Below are positions 1 through 5,382 of a DNA stretch of 5,913 bases, piece after piece; the stretch's first letter is position 1; every line of letters begins with the position of its first letter. This DNA is from an uncultured Phaeodactylibacter sp. (GTDB lineage Bacteria > Bacteroidota > Bacteroidia > Chitinophagales > Saprospiraceae), in NCBI GenBank assembly GCA_913062745.1, contig CAJXXJ010000263.1, positions 1 to 5,913 on the forward strand, read 5' to 3'. The position numbers and the translations under genes were made by a program. The notes under the pieces were generated by a model, which was not told the DNA's origin, did no database searches, and worked only from the letters and a program-made list of their open reading frames with translations.

Positions 1-981
1 CGTAGCACAAGCTTGTAACGGCACGGTATCCCCCGCCGTGACTTGCAGCTGCTGCAAAGTATCAGCGGTGAGCGTGGGCTGCGGCACCACGTTCACGGCT
101 CCTTCCAGCAGCAGGGTGTCTTGGCCGGCGCAGTGGGCCATGACTACCTCTATATTGAATACGCCGGGCTCGTTGTAGCAGATTTGCTGGGGCGCTACCT
201 CCTGAGAAGTATTTGGGGAAGCGCCGGCAAACTGCCAGTTGTAGTCTCCGCCTATACGGTTGGCGATATTGATGCAGCTCCCCGCGCATATCGTCGTATC
301 AAAATTGAGCAGGTGCTCGAAGCTGAACTTAAATACCCCGACATCGTCAAAGTAGGAATAATTTGATCTTTCAAGGGCAGTATTGGGGTCCCAGATAAAA
401 TCGGTCTCCTGGTCGGCATTGAAATTGCCGAGGGTGATGTAGCGCTCGCCCCCCTGCGCCGTGAAGCAGCCTGAAATTTTGGTATACTGCGTTGTATCGG
501 TGATGATGTCTCCCACGTACTCAATGGTAGGCTCCATGTTGAGCACGCCATCGAAAGGCAATGTGGAGTCGATGGGCTCAGGGGTTACAATCATTTCGTA
601 TTTATTGATGAAGCCATGCCGTGGGGCGGGTAAGATATGAAATTCAGCGTAATAAAAACTGTCTTCTTCTAATGGTTCTGATAGCTGACCGTGTAAATAA
701 CCATGAGCCGAAAAAGTATTAGTGACGATATTGTAAAGGTAGATCGCCGTAAACCCATCCCCAGTTCTTGGGAAAGTAGTGATGATATCTGTATATCCAC
801 ATTCATTTAAATATTCCGGGCTGCCAAAGTAAAAAGTCCAATCTAGTAAATATCCCGAAAATAAACCTGGCTCGGTTGGGCAGTTTTCATAATCTTCAAA
901 CCCTGGATTGATGACGAGGTTTTGTTGGGCGTCCATTCCCACAGGTATAAAGAAGAGTAAGCAGTACAAGAGTTTTTTCAT
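1..981 (-). CDS. Secreted PKD-domain surface protein, N-terminal part (runs off left edge)
   Basis: I translated this frame by hand from ATG at 981: it is open for all 327 codons to the window edge, so the C-terminus is missing. Residues 1-18 form a signal peptide (Lys-Lys, a hydrophobic core, then MDA before QQ), implying export by Sec. Residues 21-35 contain the NPGFEDYENCP motif that often opens secreted gliding-motility or adhesin-like proteins of Bacteroidota. Residues about 30-215 form a beta-rich region I cannot name. Residues about 228-300 look like a PKD-like domain, with CAGSCINI near 232-239 and ICYNEPGVFNIEV near 267-279. Such proteins usually end in a T9SS type A or B sorting domain, which would lie outside the window. 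No Shine-Dalgarno is visible. The gene follows the 523-aa gene by 59 bp on the same strand, suggesting one operon. GC content falls from about 59% at 1-300 to about 39% at 601-900. The specific function is unknown; being an exported surface protein is fairly sure. Confidence 0.85.
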   Translation of the reverse strand, partial: MKKLLYCLLFFIPVGMDAQQNLVINPGFEDYENCPTEPGLFSGYLLDWTFYFGSPEYLNECGYTDIITTFPRTGDGFTAIYLYNIVTNTFSAHGYLHGQLSEPLEEDSFYYAEFHILPAPRHGFINKYEMIVTPEPIDSTLPFDGVLNMEPTIEYVGDIITDTTQYTKISGCFTAQGGERYITLGNFNADQETDFIWDPNTALERSNYSYFDDVGVFKFSFEHLLNFDTTICAGSCINIANRIGGDYNWQFAGASPNTSQEVAPQQICYNEPGVFNIEVVMAHCAGQDTLLLEGAVNVVPQPTLTADTLQQLQVTAGDTVPLQACAT

Positions 982-999
982 AGCTAGACTGGTAGAATG

Positions 1000-1022
1000 G
1001 GCAGAGCGACAGATCGCTTGCC
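1000..1022 (-). other. Stem-loop in the intergenic gap before the PKD-protein gene
   Basis: On the plus strand GGCA (1000-1003) and AGCGA (1005-1009) pair with TCGCT (1014-1018) and TGCC (1019-1022). This gives nine base pairs around a CAGA loop with one bulged G. It lies between the two minus-strand secreted-protein genes, 18 nt before the downstream start codon. No U-run follows in the minus direction, so it is not a normal terminator. It could affect mRNA processing or differential translation in the operon, or it could be chance. The pairing is seen; the role is inferred. Confidence 0.4.
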
Positions 1023-1040
1023 GCCGCCCTGCAATTTTAA

Positions 1041-2612
1041 TTACTCTACGATGACCTTACGGGTAATCCGCTGCTGCCCATTGGAGATGGATAGCAAGTA
1101 TAATCCCGGAGGGTAAGTCGATACATCAATCTCGTAGCGGTTAAGGCCTTCTACGGCTTGGGCATCTTTTACGTTTTGGAGTATCTGCCCGGTACTACTT
1201 AACATTTTAAGCTCTATCTGGCCTTCTTCTATTTGACTAACCTGTACATTTAATGCAGAGGTGGCGGGAAGCGGAAACACTTCTGCATTTAAAGCTACAG
1301 GGTTGTCCCCGCCTGATGTTCCATTCCCGGTTTGAAGACAGGAACTGCAATCCTGATAGATATTAAAGTAACTGAACTGTTCAAGAGGACCACATTCGGA
1401 ATCAGCTATTAACGTCACTTTGTAGCATTTTCCCACAGTATTGCCCGCATCTGTATTATCGTCAAAATAGCCGATTGTTTCCTGACCGGGAGGACCAATG
1501 AGCAAACTATTAAACCTTAGACCTGTCTCAACAAAATCGCCATCAAAGATTTCGTCATACAGCAAGGTTATTGTATTTCCATCATTACAACTCACTTCCT
1601 CTATGATAAGCCGATATTCATCTATTTTTTCGACTTCAGTATCATTTGTGATCTCAATCCCTACGCTAGACTGCCCGGCAGATACACCTGGTAATTCTTC
1701 AAACCTTGGTACTTTGCTGTCTGCAAGGTCATCATTACCAGGCACAGAAGAGTTCTGGTTGTCAATTATAGAAAATCCAGGCCCATTGAGAGGGGCATTG
1801 AACACAAAATCAAACTCCAACTCCTCCTGTATACGCACAAAAAACTCTTGAGTATTGGTCAAGGACTCTGGGCCAGGCTGGCAAGCGCGATTGCAGCAAA
1901 ACTGTTCCACTTCAATTAGTACAAGTAAACCTTCACCCGGTATTTCATTGATTTGACCTAAGACTTGACTGAGGTCAACCCCGGTTCCGCACGGTGGAAT
2001 ACCTACAGGTGTTCTTCCTCCCACGGTAATACAAGGAGACTCTGCCAGCAACTCAAGCTTCTGGCCTGCCAGATCGGTACGGTAAGCGCGCCCCCGGAAA
2101 CAATAGGCTATGTTGCCAGTGCTTCCATACTTTTCTTTGAATTCGTCATTGATGTCAATGCAGTTTTCCTGCCCTTTACAAATTACTAATGGGCTGGAGC
2201 TTGTATTCAAGGGCGAGATCGGGTCACCGTTGATCTCCACCTCCCAGTCTCCTGGCAAAAGCTCAAAGTCTAAATTGGATTGGTTGCCCTGGCTGGTTAA
2301 GCGAAAGTATATCCCGGGGACGGTAGGGCCAGTGGGCTCGCTTACCGTTATAGTCCAATTATCATAACCTGATAGAAGAGCGGAGTAATTCCCGTTAGCA
2401 TCTGTAGTTTCATGAAATGCACCAGGAGTCTGACCAGTAGAGTTCCCTAAAAAGCGAATTTCGACACCCTCCAAGGGCTCTCCGGAGCAACGGTCGACAA
2501 CTCGTCCTTCATAAAATACCCTCTGAGCATCTAAAGAAGTGATTGATGTGAATGAACACAGGCACAGAAACAACACTGTCCTCAAACTTTGATAGTTTAG
2601 TTGGAAAATCAT
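1041..2612 (-). CDS. T9SS-secreted protein with carboxypeptidase-regulatory-like N-terminal domain
   Basis: This 523-aa protein is complete. Residues 1-29 are a signal peptide (hydrophobic RTVLFLCLCS at 11-20, cleavage near LDA/QR). Residues about 32-118 resemble the carboxypeptidase regulatory-like beta-sandwich: GRVVDRCSGEPLEGVEI, then TTDANGNYSALL. The middle (about 120-430) is unrecognised and rich in cysteine, with about 14 in the mature chain, including a CC pair at 239-240 and pairs at 145/151 and 422/425. Disulfides are likely outside the cytoplasm. Residues about 440-523 match the T9SS type A sorting domain: VFPLPATSALNVQVS at 446-460 (FPLPA where YPNPA is usual), LSSTGQIL, YPPGLYLLSI, and an end at RKVIVE. 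The expected fate is Sec export, translocation by T9SS, then removal of the domain and surface attachment or release. ATG at 2612 is the only start that keeps the signal peptide. No enzymatic motif is seen, so an adhesive or structural role is possible but unproven. Confidence 0.9.
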   Translation of the reverse strand: MIFQLNYQSLRTVLFLCLCSFTSITSLDAQRVFYEGRVVDRCSGEPLEGVEIRFLGNSTGQTPGAFHETTDANGNYSALLSGYDNWTITVSEPTGPTVPGIYFRLTSQGNQSNLDFELLPGDWEVEINGDPISPLNTSSSPLVICKGQENCIDINDEFKEKYGSTGNIAYCFRGRAYRTDLAGQKLELLAESPCITVGGRTPVGIPPCGTGVDLSQVLGQINEIPGEGLLVLIEVEQFCCNRACQPGPESLTNTQEFFVRIQEELEFDFVFNAPLNGPGFSIIDNQNSSVPGNDDLADSKVPRFEELPGVSAGQSSVGIEITNDTEVEKIDEYRLIIEEVSCNDGNTITLLYDEIFDGDFVETGLRFNSLLIGPPGQETIGYFDDNTDAGNTVGKCYKVTLIADSECGPLEQFSYFNIYQDCSSCLQTGNGTSGGDNPVALNAEVFPLPATSALNVQVSQIEEGQIELKMLSSTGQILQNVKDAQAVEGLNRYEIDVSTYPPGLYLLSISNGQQRITRKVIVE

Positions 2613-2641
2613 AGTTTTGTGGTTTAAGCATTATTTAATAG

Positions 2642-2689
2642 AGGCTAATGCAACCATGGAAGCACCATCAATGCTTTCAGCATTAGCCT
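2642..2689. repeat. 10-bp perfect inverted repeat with a 28-nt loop and a competing inner hairpin
   Basis: AGGCTAATGC at 2642-2651 is the exact reverse complement of GCATTAGCCT at 2680-2689. Inside it, AATGC (2670-2674) can instead pair with GCATT (2680-2684) around TTTCA. That uses five bases of the same right arm, so the two folds exclude each other. A further 4-bp pair, ATGG 2656-2659 with CCAT 2665-2668, is possible in the loop. A run of five T follows on the plus strand only, so it resembles a terminator for plus-strand transcription, where no gene needs one. In the minus direction, the direction of the downstream gene, there is no U-run. Confidence 0.7.
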
Positions 2690-2692
2690 TTT

Positions 2693-2746
2693 TAAGCGCC
2701 AGAAATAGAGAAATAGAGAAATAGAGAAATAGAGAAATAGCGCTTA
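2693..2746. repeat. 7-bp inverted repeat enclosing the tandem repeat array
   Basis: TAAGCGC (2693-2699) is the exact reverse complement of GCGCTTA (2740-2746), and the pair flanks the 8-bp repeat array. In addition GAGAAATA (2732-2739) pairs with TATTTCTC (2745-2752) over a 5-nt loop, giving an 8-bp hairpin that the other GAGAAATA copies of the array could also form. The left arm starts only three bases after the 2642-2689 inverted repeat, so the two structures are stacked end to end. Confidence 0.6.
2701..2740. repeat. Octanucleotide tandem repeat, (AGAAATAG) x 5
   Basis: Five exact, uninterrupted copies of AGAAATAG fill these 40 bases (CTATTTCT on the minus strand). An 8-bp simple repeat of this purity is prone to copy-number change by replication slippage. 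It is non-coding: it lies 89 bp upstream of the 523-aa gene's start codon and just downstream of that gene's predicted promoter, so copy-number change would alter leader length and folding and not a reading frame. Confidence 0.95.
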
Positions 2747-2751
2747 TTTCT

Positions 2752-2782
2752 CAAAAATACATTTTTAATATTCAAAATACAA
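2752..2782 (-). promoter_or_regulatory. Bacteroidota-type sigma-A promoter for the surface-protein operon
   Basis: Read on the minus strand, TTG (2782-2780) is followed after exactly 20 nt by TATTTTTG (2759-2752). This is a full match to the Bacteroidota housekeeping pattern TTG-N17-23-TAnnTTTG. It points towards the 523-aa gene and begins four bases after the stop codon of the possible small ORF upstream. Transcription would begin near 2746, at the edge of the tandem repeat array. The region is AT-rich, so a chance match is possible, but the position is right. Confidence 0.55.
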
Positions 2783-2785
2783 CCC

Positions 2786-2947
2786 TCAAGCATATTTAAT
2801 TTTCATCCCCCTCCGCATCATCCGCGCCGCTGCGTGCAACTTCCGTTTTCGAATGCGCTCTAACCCCAGGGGGCTTTGGTCTACCCCTTCTTCCGCAACT
2901 CTTCGATGATGTAAACCCTTCTGCAAACCAAATTTTGGTCCGCGCAT
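2786..2947 (-). CDS. Possible small basic protein (53 aa), overlapping the GNAT stop codon
   Basis: ATG at 2947-2945 shares one base with the TGA stop of the acetyltransferase gene (TGATG), an arrangement typical of translational coupling. The 53-residue product begins MRGPKFGLQKGLHH and ends ARMMRRGMKIKYA. It is strongly basic, with Arg/Lys concentrated in residues 31-51, where a helix is plausible. I do not recognise a family; an RNA- or DNA-binding role would be a guess. The frame is also open upstream inside the GNAT gene, but there it is most likely a shadow. It ends just before the promoter at 2782. It could be a real short gene, a decayed gene end, or chance. Confidence 0.3.
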   Translation of the reverse strand: MRGPKFGLQKGLHHRRVAEEGVDQSPLGLERIRKRKLHAAARMMRRGMKIKYA

Positions 2948-3459
2948 CAACCGGGAGCCGTATGAAAAATGGCCCATCTCGTTCCTTCTGTTTCTCTTTC
3001 TTTCCAAAAACTCATACCCACCTTCTCCAGCACCCGGACAGAGGCCGTATTGCCGGGCATGGCTCTGCCGACTACGCGAGGAATGCTTTGTGATCTCGCC
3101 CACTGCAGGCAAGCCCCGGCCGCCTCGGTCGCATAGCCCTGCCCCCAGTAACGACGGAAGAAACGGAATCCAAGGTCGGGTGCTGCATCAACGGATTGCT
3201 TGCTTAGCCCACACCACCCCAGCCAGGCACCGTCTGTATGCCGTACTACGGCCCAACGGCCGTAGCCAAATTGGTCATAAGCAGCATAATGCTCCAAAAA
3301 AGTACAAGCGGCTGCTTCATTCTCAAAGGGTACATCTCCGGTGTAGCGCAACACTTCCGGGTCATTATTCAGCGCATAAAATTGCGGAGCATCGGTAGGG
3401 CGCAGCTCCCGTAGAAGAAGGCGGGGAGTCTGCAGATGAAAAGTGTAAGGTGGCTTCAC
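2947..3459 (-). CDS. GNAT family N-acetyltransferase (RimJ/RimL-like)
   Basis: This 170-aa cytoplasmic enzyme is expected to transfer an acetyl group from acetyl-CoA to an amine; the acceptor (a protein N-terminus, amino acid, antibiotic or other amine) cannot be told from sequence. Residues 10-24 (QTPRLLLRELRPTDA) are the typical opening of the RimJ/RimL (Acetyltransf_3) group. RRYWGQGYATEA at 102-113 is the acetyl-CoA binding motif A, and PGNTASVRVLEKVGM at 135-149 is the family's C-terminal motif with conserved Asn137 and Ser140. Length is normal. The start is GTG: an in-frame TAA lies 9 nt upstream and no ATG lies between, while the family's N-terminus begins right after it. The leader is A-rich (eight A) with no Shine-Dalgarno. 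The gene is divergent from the symporter gene across 39 bp. The family call is firm; the substrate is unknown. Confidence 0.93.
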   Translation of the reverse strand: MKPPYTFHLQTPRLLLRELRPTDAPQFYALNNDPEVLRYTGDVPFENEAAACTFLEHYAAYDQFGYGRWAVVRHTDGAWLGWCGLSKQSVDAAPDLGFRFFRRYWGQGYATEAAGACLQWARSQSIPRVVGRAMPGNTASVRVLEKVGMSFWKERETEGTRWAIFHTAPG

Positions 3460-3498
3460 TGCTTTTTTTTAGCTTTATCGCTCCTAATATAACACATA
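3460..3498. promoter_or_regulatory. Very short divergent intergenic region with overlapping weak promoter candidates
   Basis: Only 39 bp separate the start codons of the GNAT gene (minus) and the symporter gene (plus). On the plus strand TAGCTTTA (3470-3477) matches TAnnTTTG at all but the last position and lies 21 nt before the symporter ATG. On the minus strand TATATTAG (3491-3484) also differs at one fixed position and lies 24 nt before the GNAT GTG. Neither has a TTG at the right distance. Any -33 region would fall inside the opposite gene, so the two promoters would probably interfere. A run of eight T (3463-3470) sits beside both. Confidence 0.3.
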
Positions 3499-5298
3499 AT
3501 GACCTTATCGACTCTGGACTGGAGCATCATCGCTGCCTTTTTCGCCATTTCCCTCGCCATCGGCCTCATCGTCTCGCGGCGGGCGGGGCAAAGCTATCAG
3601 GAGTTTTTCCTCTCCGGGCGCGGCATGCCCTGGTGGCTGCTCGGCGTCTCTATGGTAGCCACCACCTTCTCAGCGGACACGCCAAATCTGGTGACCGACA
3701 TCGTGCGCAACAACGGCATAGCAGGCAACTGGGTGTGGTGGGCCTTCCTGCTCACCGGCATGCTCACCGTCTTCGTCTACGCCAAGCTGTGGCGGCGCTC
3801 GGGCATACTGACTGACCTGGAGTTTTACGAATTGCGCTACCACGGCAAAGCGGCGGCCTTCCTGCGCGGTTTCCGGGCGGTCTATCTGGGCCTGTTCTTC
3901 AATGTCATGATCATGGCTACCGTGACGCTGGCCGCTATCAAAATAGGCGGGGTGATGCTGGGGCTCTCGCCCTGGGAGACCGTGCTGATCAGCTCCGTTA
4001 TCGTGGTCCTTTACACCTCGCTGGGCGGATTGCGGGGCGTCATCCTTACCGATTTTTTCCAGTTTGCCCTGGCTATGGGCGGCATCATCTGGGCAGCGGT
4101 GGTGGTGGTCAACCTGCCGCAGGTGGGCGGGCTGGAGCAGCTGCTGGCCCACCCCAATCTGGAAGGCAAGCTTAACCTGCTGCCTGACTTTAGCGACAGC
4201 GAGCAGCTCGTACCGCTCTTCATCCTGCCGCTGGCGGTGCAGTGGTGGAGCGTTTGGTATCCGGGAGCAGAGCCGGGCGGCGGCGGCTACATCGTGCAGC
4301 GCATGCTTTCTGCCAAAGACGAAAACAACGCCGTGGGAGCTACCCTGCTGTTCAATATTGCCCACTACGCGCTGCGCCCCTGGCCGTGGATTCTGATCGC
4401 GCTGGCCTCGCTGGTGGTCTTCCCCGACCTGGAATCGCTCAAAATGGCTTTCCCGAATGTGAGTGAAAATGTGGTCAAAGACGACCTGGCCTTCCCCGCT
4501 ATGCTTACCTTTTTGCCGACCGGCCTGCTGGGGTTGGTGGTGGCTTCGCTGATCGCCGCTTTTATGTCTACGCTGTCTACCCACCTCAACTGGGGAGCCT
4601 CCTACCTGGTGCACGATTTCTACCGGCGGTTTATCCACGAAGCAGCAGAGGAACAGACACTGGTGCGGGTCGGGCGCTTATCCACCGTAGCCCTGATGGC
4701 CTTCACCGCTCTCTTTGCCCTGGCGCTGGACAATGCGCTGCAAGCCTTTAACATCCTGCTGCAGATCGGCGCAGGCACCGGGCTGATCTTCATCCTGCGC
4801 TGGTTCTGGTGGCGCATCAATGCCTACAGCGAGATCGCCGCTATGGCCATTTCCTTTCTGATGGCCATCTACCTGGAGCTGATCCACCCCGGCGGGCTGG
4901 AGAGCCATACCAAGCTGCTGCTGGGCGTCAGCGTCACTACTGCCGGCTGGCTGGCGGTTACTTTCCTCACCCCTCCTACCCCGCAGCACCGGCTACTGTC
5001 TTTTTACCAGCTCATCAAACCGGCACCGGGCGGCTGGCAACCGGTTATCGAGCAGGGGCTGCAGGACGGTACGCTTTCGCGGAAAGCCCTACGCCCCGGG
5101 CGGCTGCCGCTGGAGATTGCCGCTATGCTTATTGCCTGCCTGATGGTGTACGCCGCGCTGTTTGCTACCGGCTTCTGGATTTACGGCAACACTTTGGCCG
5201 GCAGTATAGCAACGGGCACAGCCCTGGTATCGGCAGGGGTGCTGTACGGTATTTGGAAAAAACTCCCGCCGCAAACGGAAAATTCAGAGTCAGTCTGA
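3499..5298 (+). CDS. Sodium:solute symporter, SSS family
   Basis: This 599-aa inner-membrane protein belongs to the SSS/SSF family, which couples the sodium gradient to uptake of sugars, amino acids, vitamins or similar solutes. About 14-15 hydrophobic segments are visible, roughly at 8-25, 42-58, 76-96, 126-149, 159-175, 187-207, 236-253, 282-308, 334-356, 395-416, 418-435, 446-463, 471-490, 537-560 and 563-585. Family signatures are FFLSGRGMPWW (36-46), the unwound-helix region TTFSADTP (55-62), SLGGLRGVILTDFFQF (174-189), WYPGAEPG...QRMLSAK (253-273), and AAFMSTLSTHLN (353-364). In the last of these Ala354, Ser357 and Thr358 align by pattern with sodium-site residues of vSGLT. The two hydrophobic segments at the end exceed the 13-helix core. 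The substrate cannot be assigned. Sampled GC is about 58-70%, well above the left part of the window. glgB follows on the same strand after 84 bp. Confidence 0.93.
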   Translation: MTLSTLDWSIIAAFFAISLAIGLIVSRRAGQSYQEFFLSGRGMPWWLLGVSMVATTFSADTPNLVTDIVRNNGIAGNWVWWAFLLTGMLTVFVYAKLWRRSGILTDLEFYELRYHGKAAAFLRGFRAVYLGLFFNVMIMATVTLAAIKIGGVMLGLSPWETVLISSVIVVLYTSLGGLRGVILTDFFQFALAMGGIIWAAVVVVNLPQVGGLEQLLAHPNLEGKLNLLPDFSDSEQLVPLFILPLAVQWWSVWYPGAEPGGGGYIVQRMLSAKDENNAVGATLLFNIAHYALRPWPWILIALASLVVFPDLESLKMAFPNVSENVVKDDLAFPAMLTFLPTGLLGLVVASLIAAFMSTLSTHLNWGASYLVHDFYRRFIHEAAEEQTLVRVGRLSTVALMAFTALFALALDNALQAFNILLQIGAGTGLIFILRWFWWRINAYSEIAAMAISFLMAIYLELIHPGGLESHTKLLLGVSVTTAGWLAVTFLTPPTPQHRLLSFYQLIKPAPGGWQPVIEQGLQDGTLSRKALRPGRLPLEIAAMLIACLMVYAALFATGFWIYGNTLAGSIATGTALVSAGVLYGIWKKLPPQTENSESV

Positions 5299-5313
5299 AG
5301 CCGGAAGACCAAA

Positions 5314-5326
5314 CACCGCCGCGGTG
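5314..5326 (+). other. Small GC-rich hairpin after the symporter gene
   Basis: CACCG (5314-5318) pairs with CGGTG (5322-5326) over a CCG loop, 15 nt after the symporter stop codon. No T-run follows directly; the nearest A/T-rich stretch begins about 15 nt later. It may pause polymerase or protect the 3' end of the symporter message, but it does not qualify as an intrinsic terminator. The stem is short enough to be chance. Confidence 0.25.
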
Positions 5327-5349
5327 CTTACCGTTTCCAGAAAAAATTC

Positions 5350-5357
5350 TATTTTGG
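5350..5357 (+). promoter_or_regulatory. Candidate -7 element for glgB
   Basis: TATTTTGG matches TAnnTTTG at five of its six fixed positions and lies 25 nt before the glgB ATG, in the only AT-rich part of the 84-bp gap. No TTG is found 17-23 nt upstream, so the -33 element is missing. glgB may have its own weak promoter or be read through from the symporter gene. Confidence 0.3.
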
Positions 5358-5382
5358 GTCGAAACTAAAACCAACGAACTCC

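Larger units (their letters stand above)
2613..2746 (-). other. Predicted structured 5' leader of the 523-aa surface-protein gene
   Basis: If transcription starts some 6 nt after the -7 element, near 2746, the mRNA has a leader of about 134 nt. In transcript order it holds UAAGCGC, five copies of the pyrimidine-rich unit CUAUUUCU, GCGCUUA (which can pair with the first seven nucleotides), the large inverted repeat at 2689-2642, and an AU-rich stretch of about 29 nt before the start codon. No Shine-Dalgarno is visible; A/U-rich initiation regions are usual in Bacteroidota. The elements are seen directly. The start site and any regulatory role are inferred. Confidence 0.4.

Noticed and set aside
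1032..1039. Separate promoter for the PKD-protein gene (TAAAATTG on the minus strand)
   Set aside because: One fixed base differs and no TTG lies 17-23 nt upstream. Co-transcription with the upstream gene is simpler.
1498..1851. 117-codon plus-strand open frame inside the 523-aa surface-protein gene
   Set aside because: It is a Ser/Asn/Leu-rich antisense shadow of a protein with a clear signal peptide and sorting domain.
2509..2631. Out-of-frame ATG 19 nt upstream of the 523-aa gene, opening a 40-codon frame
   Set aside because: The frame lacks a signal peptide or any motif and overlaps the true start. It could act as an upstream ORF, but nothing supports that.
2642..2693. Intrinsic terminator (inverted repeat followed by TTTTT on the plus strand)
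   Set aside because: No plus-strand gene ends here, and the loop is 28 nt. In the minus direction, where transcription is expected, there is no U-run.
2701..2740. CRISPR-like array
   Set aside because: The units are 8 bp and directly adjacent with no spacers, so this is a simple tandem repeat.
2887..2949. Read-through of the GNAT TGA stop giving about 21 extra residues (ending VYIIEELRKKG)
   Set aside because: The protein already has normal family length, and no read-through or selenocysteine signal is visible.
2786..3112. 108-codon version of the small basic ORF starting inside the GNAT gene
   Set aside because: Its first half overlaps the conserved acetyl-CoA binding and C-terminal motifs of GNAT in another frame. 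Only the short version from the TGATG overlap is plausible.
3670..4638. 322-codon minus-strand open frame opposite the symporter gene
   Set aside because: It is rich in His, Gln, Arg and Gly with no recognisable motif, and lies wholly antisense to a clear SSS gene of high GC content, where long antisense open frames arise by chance.
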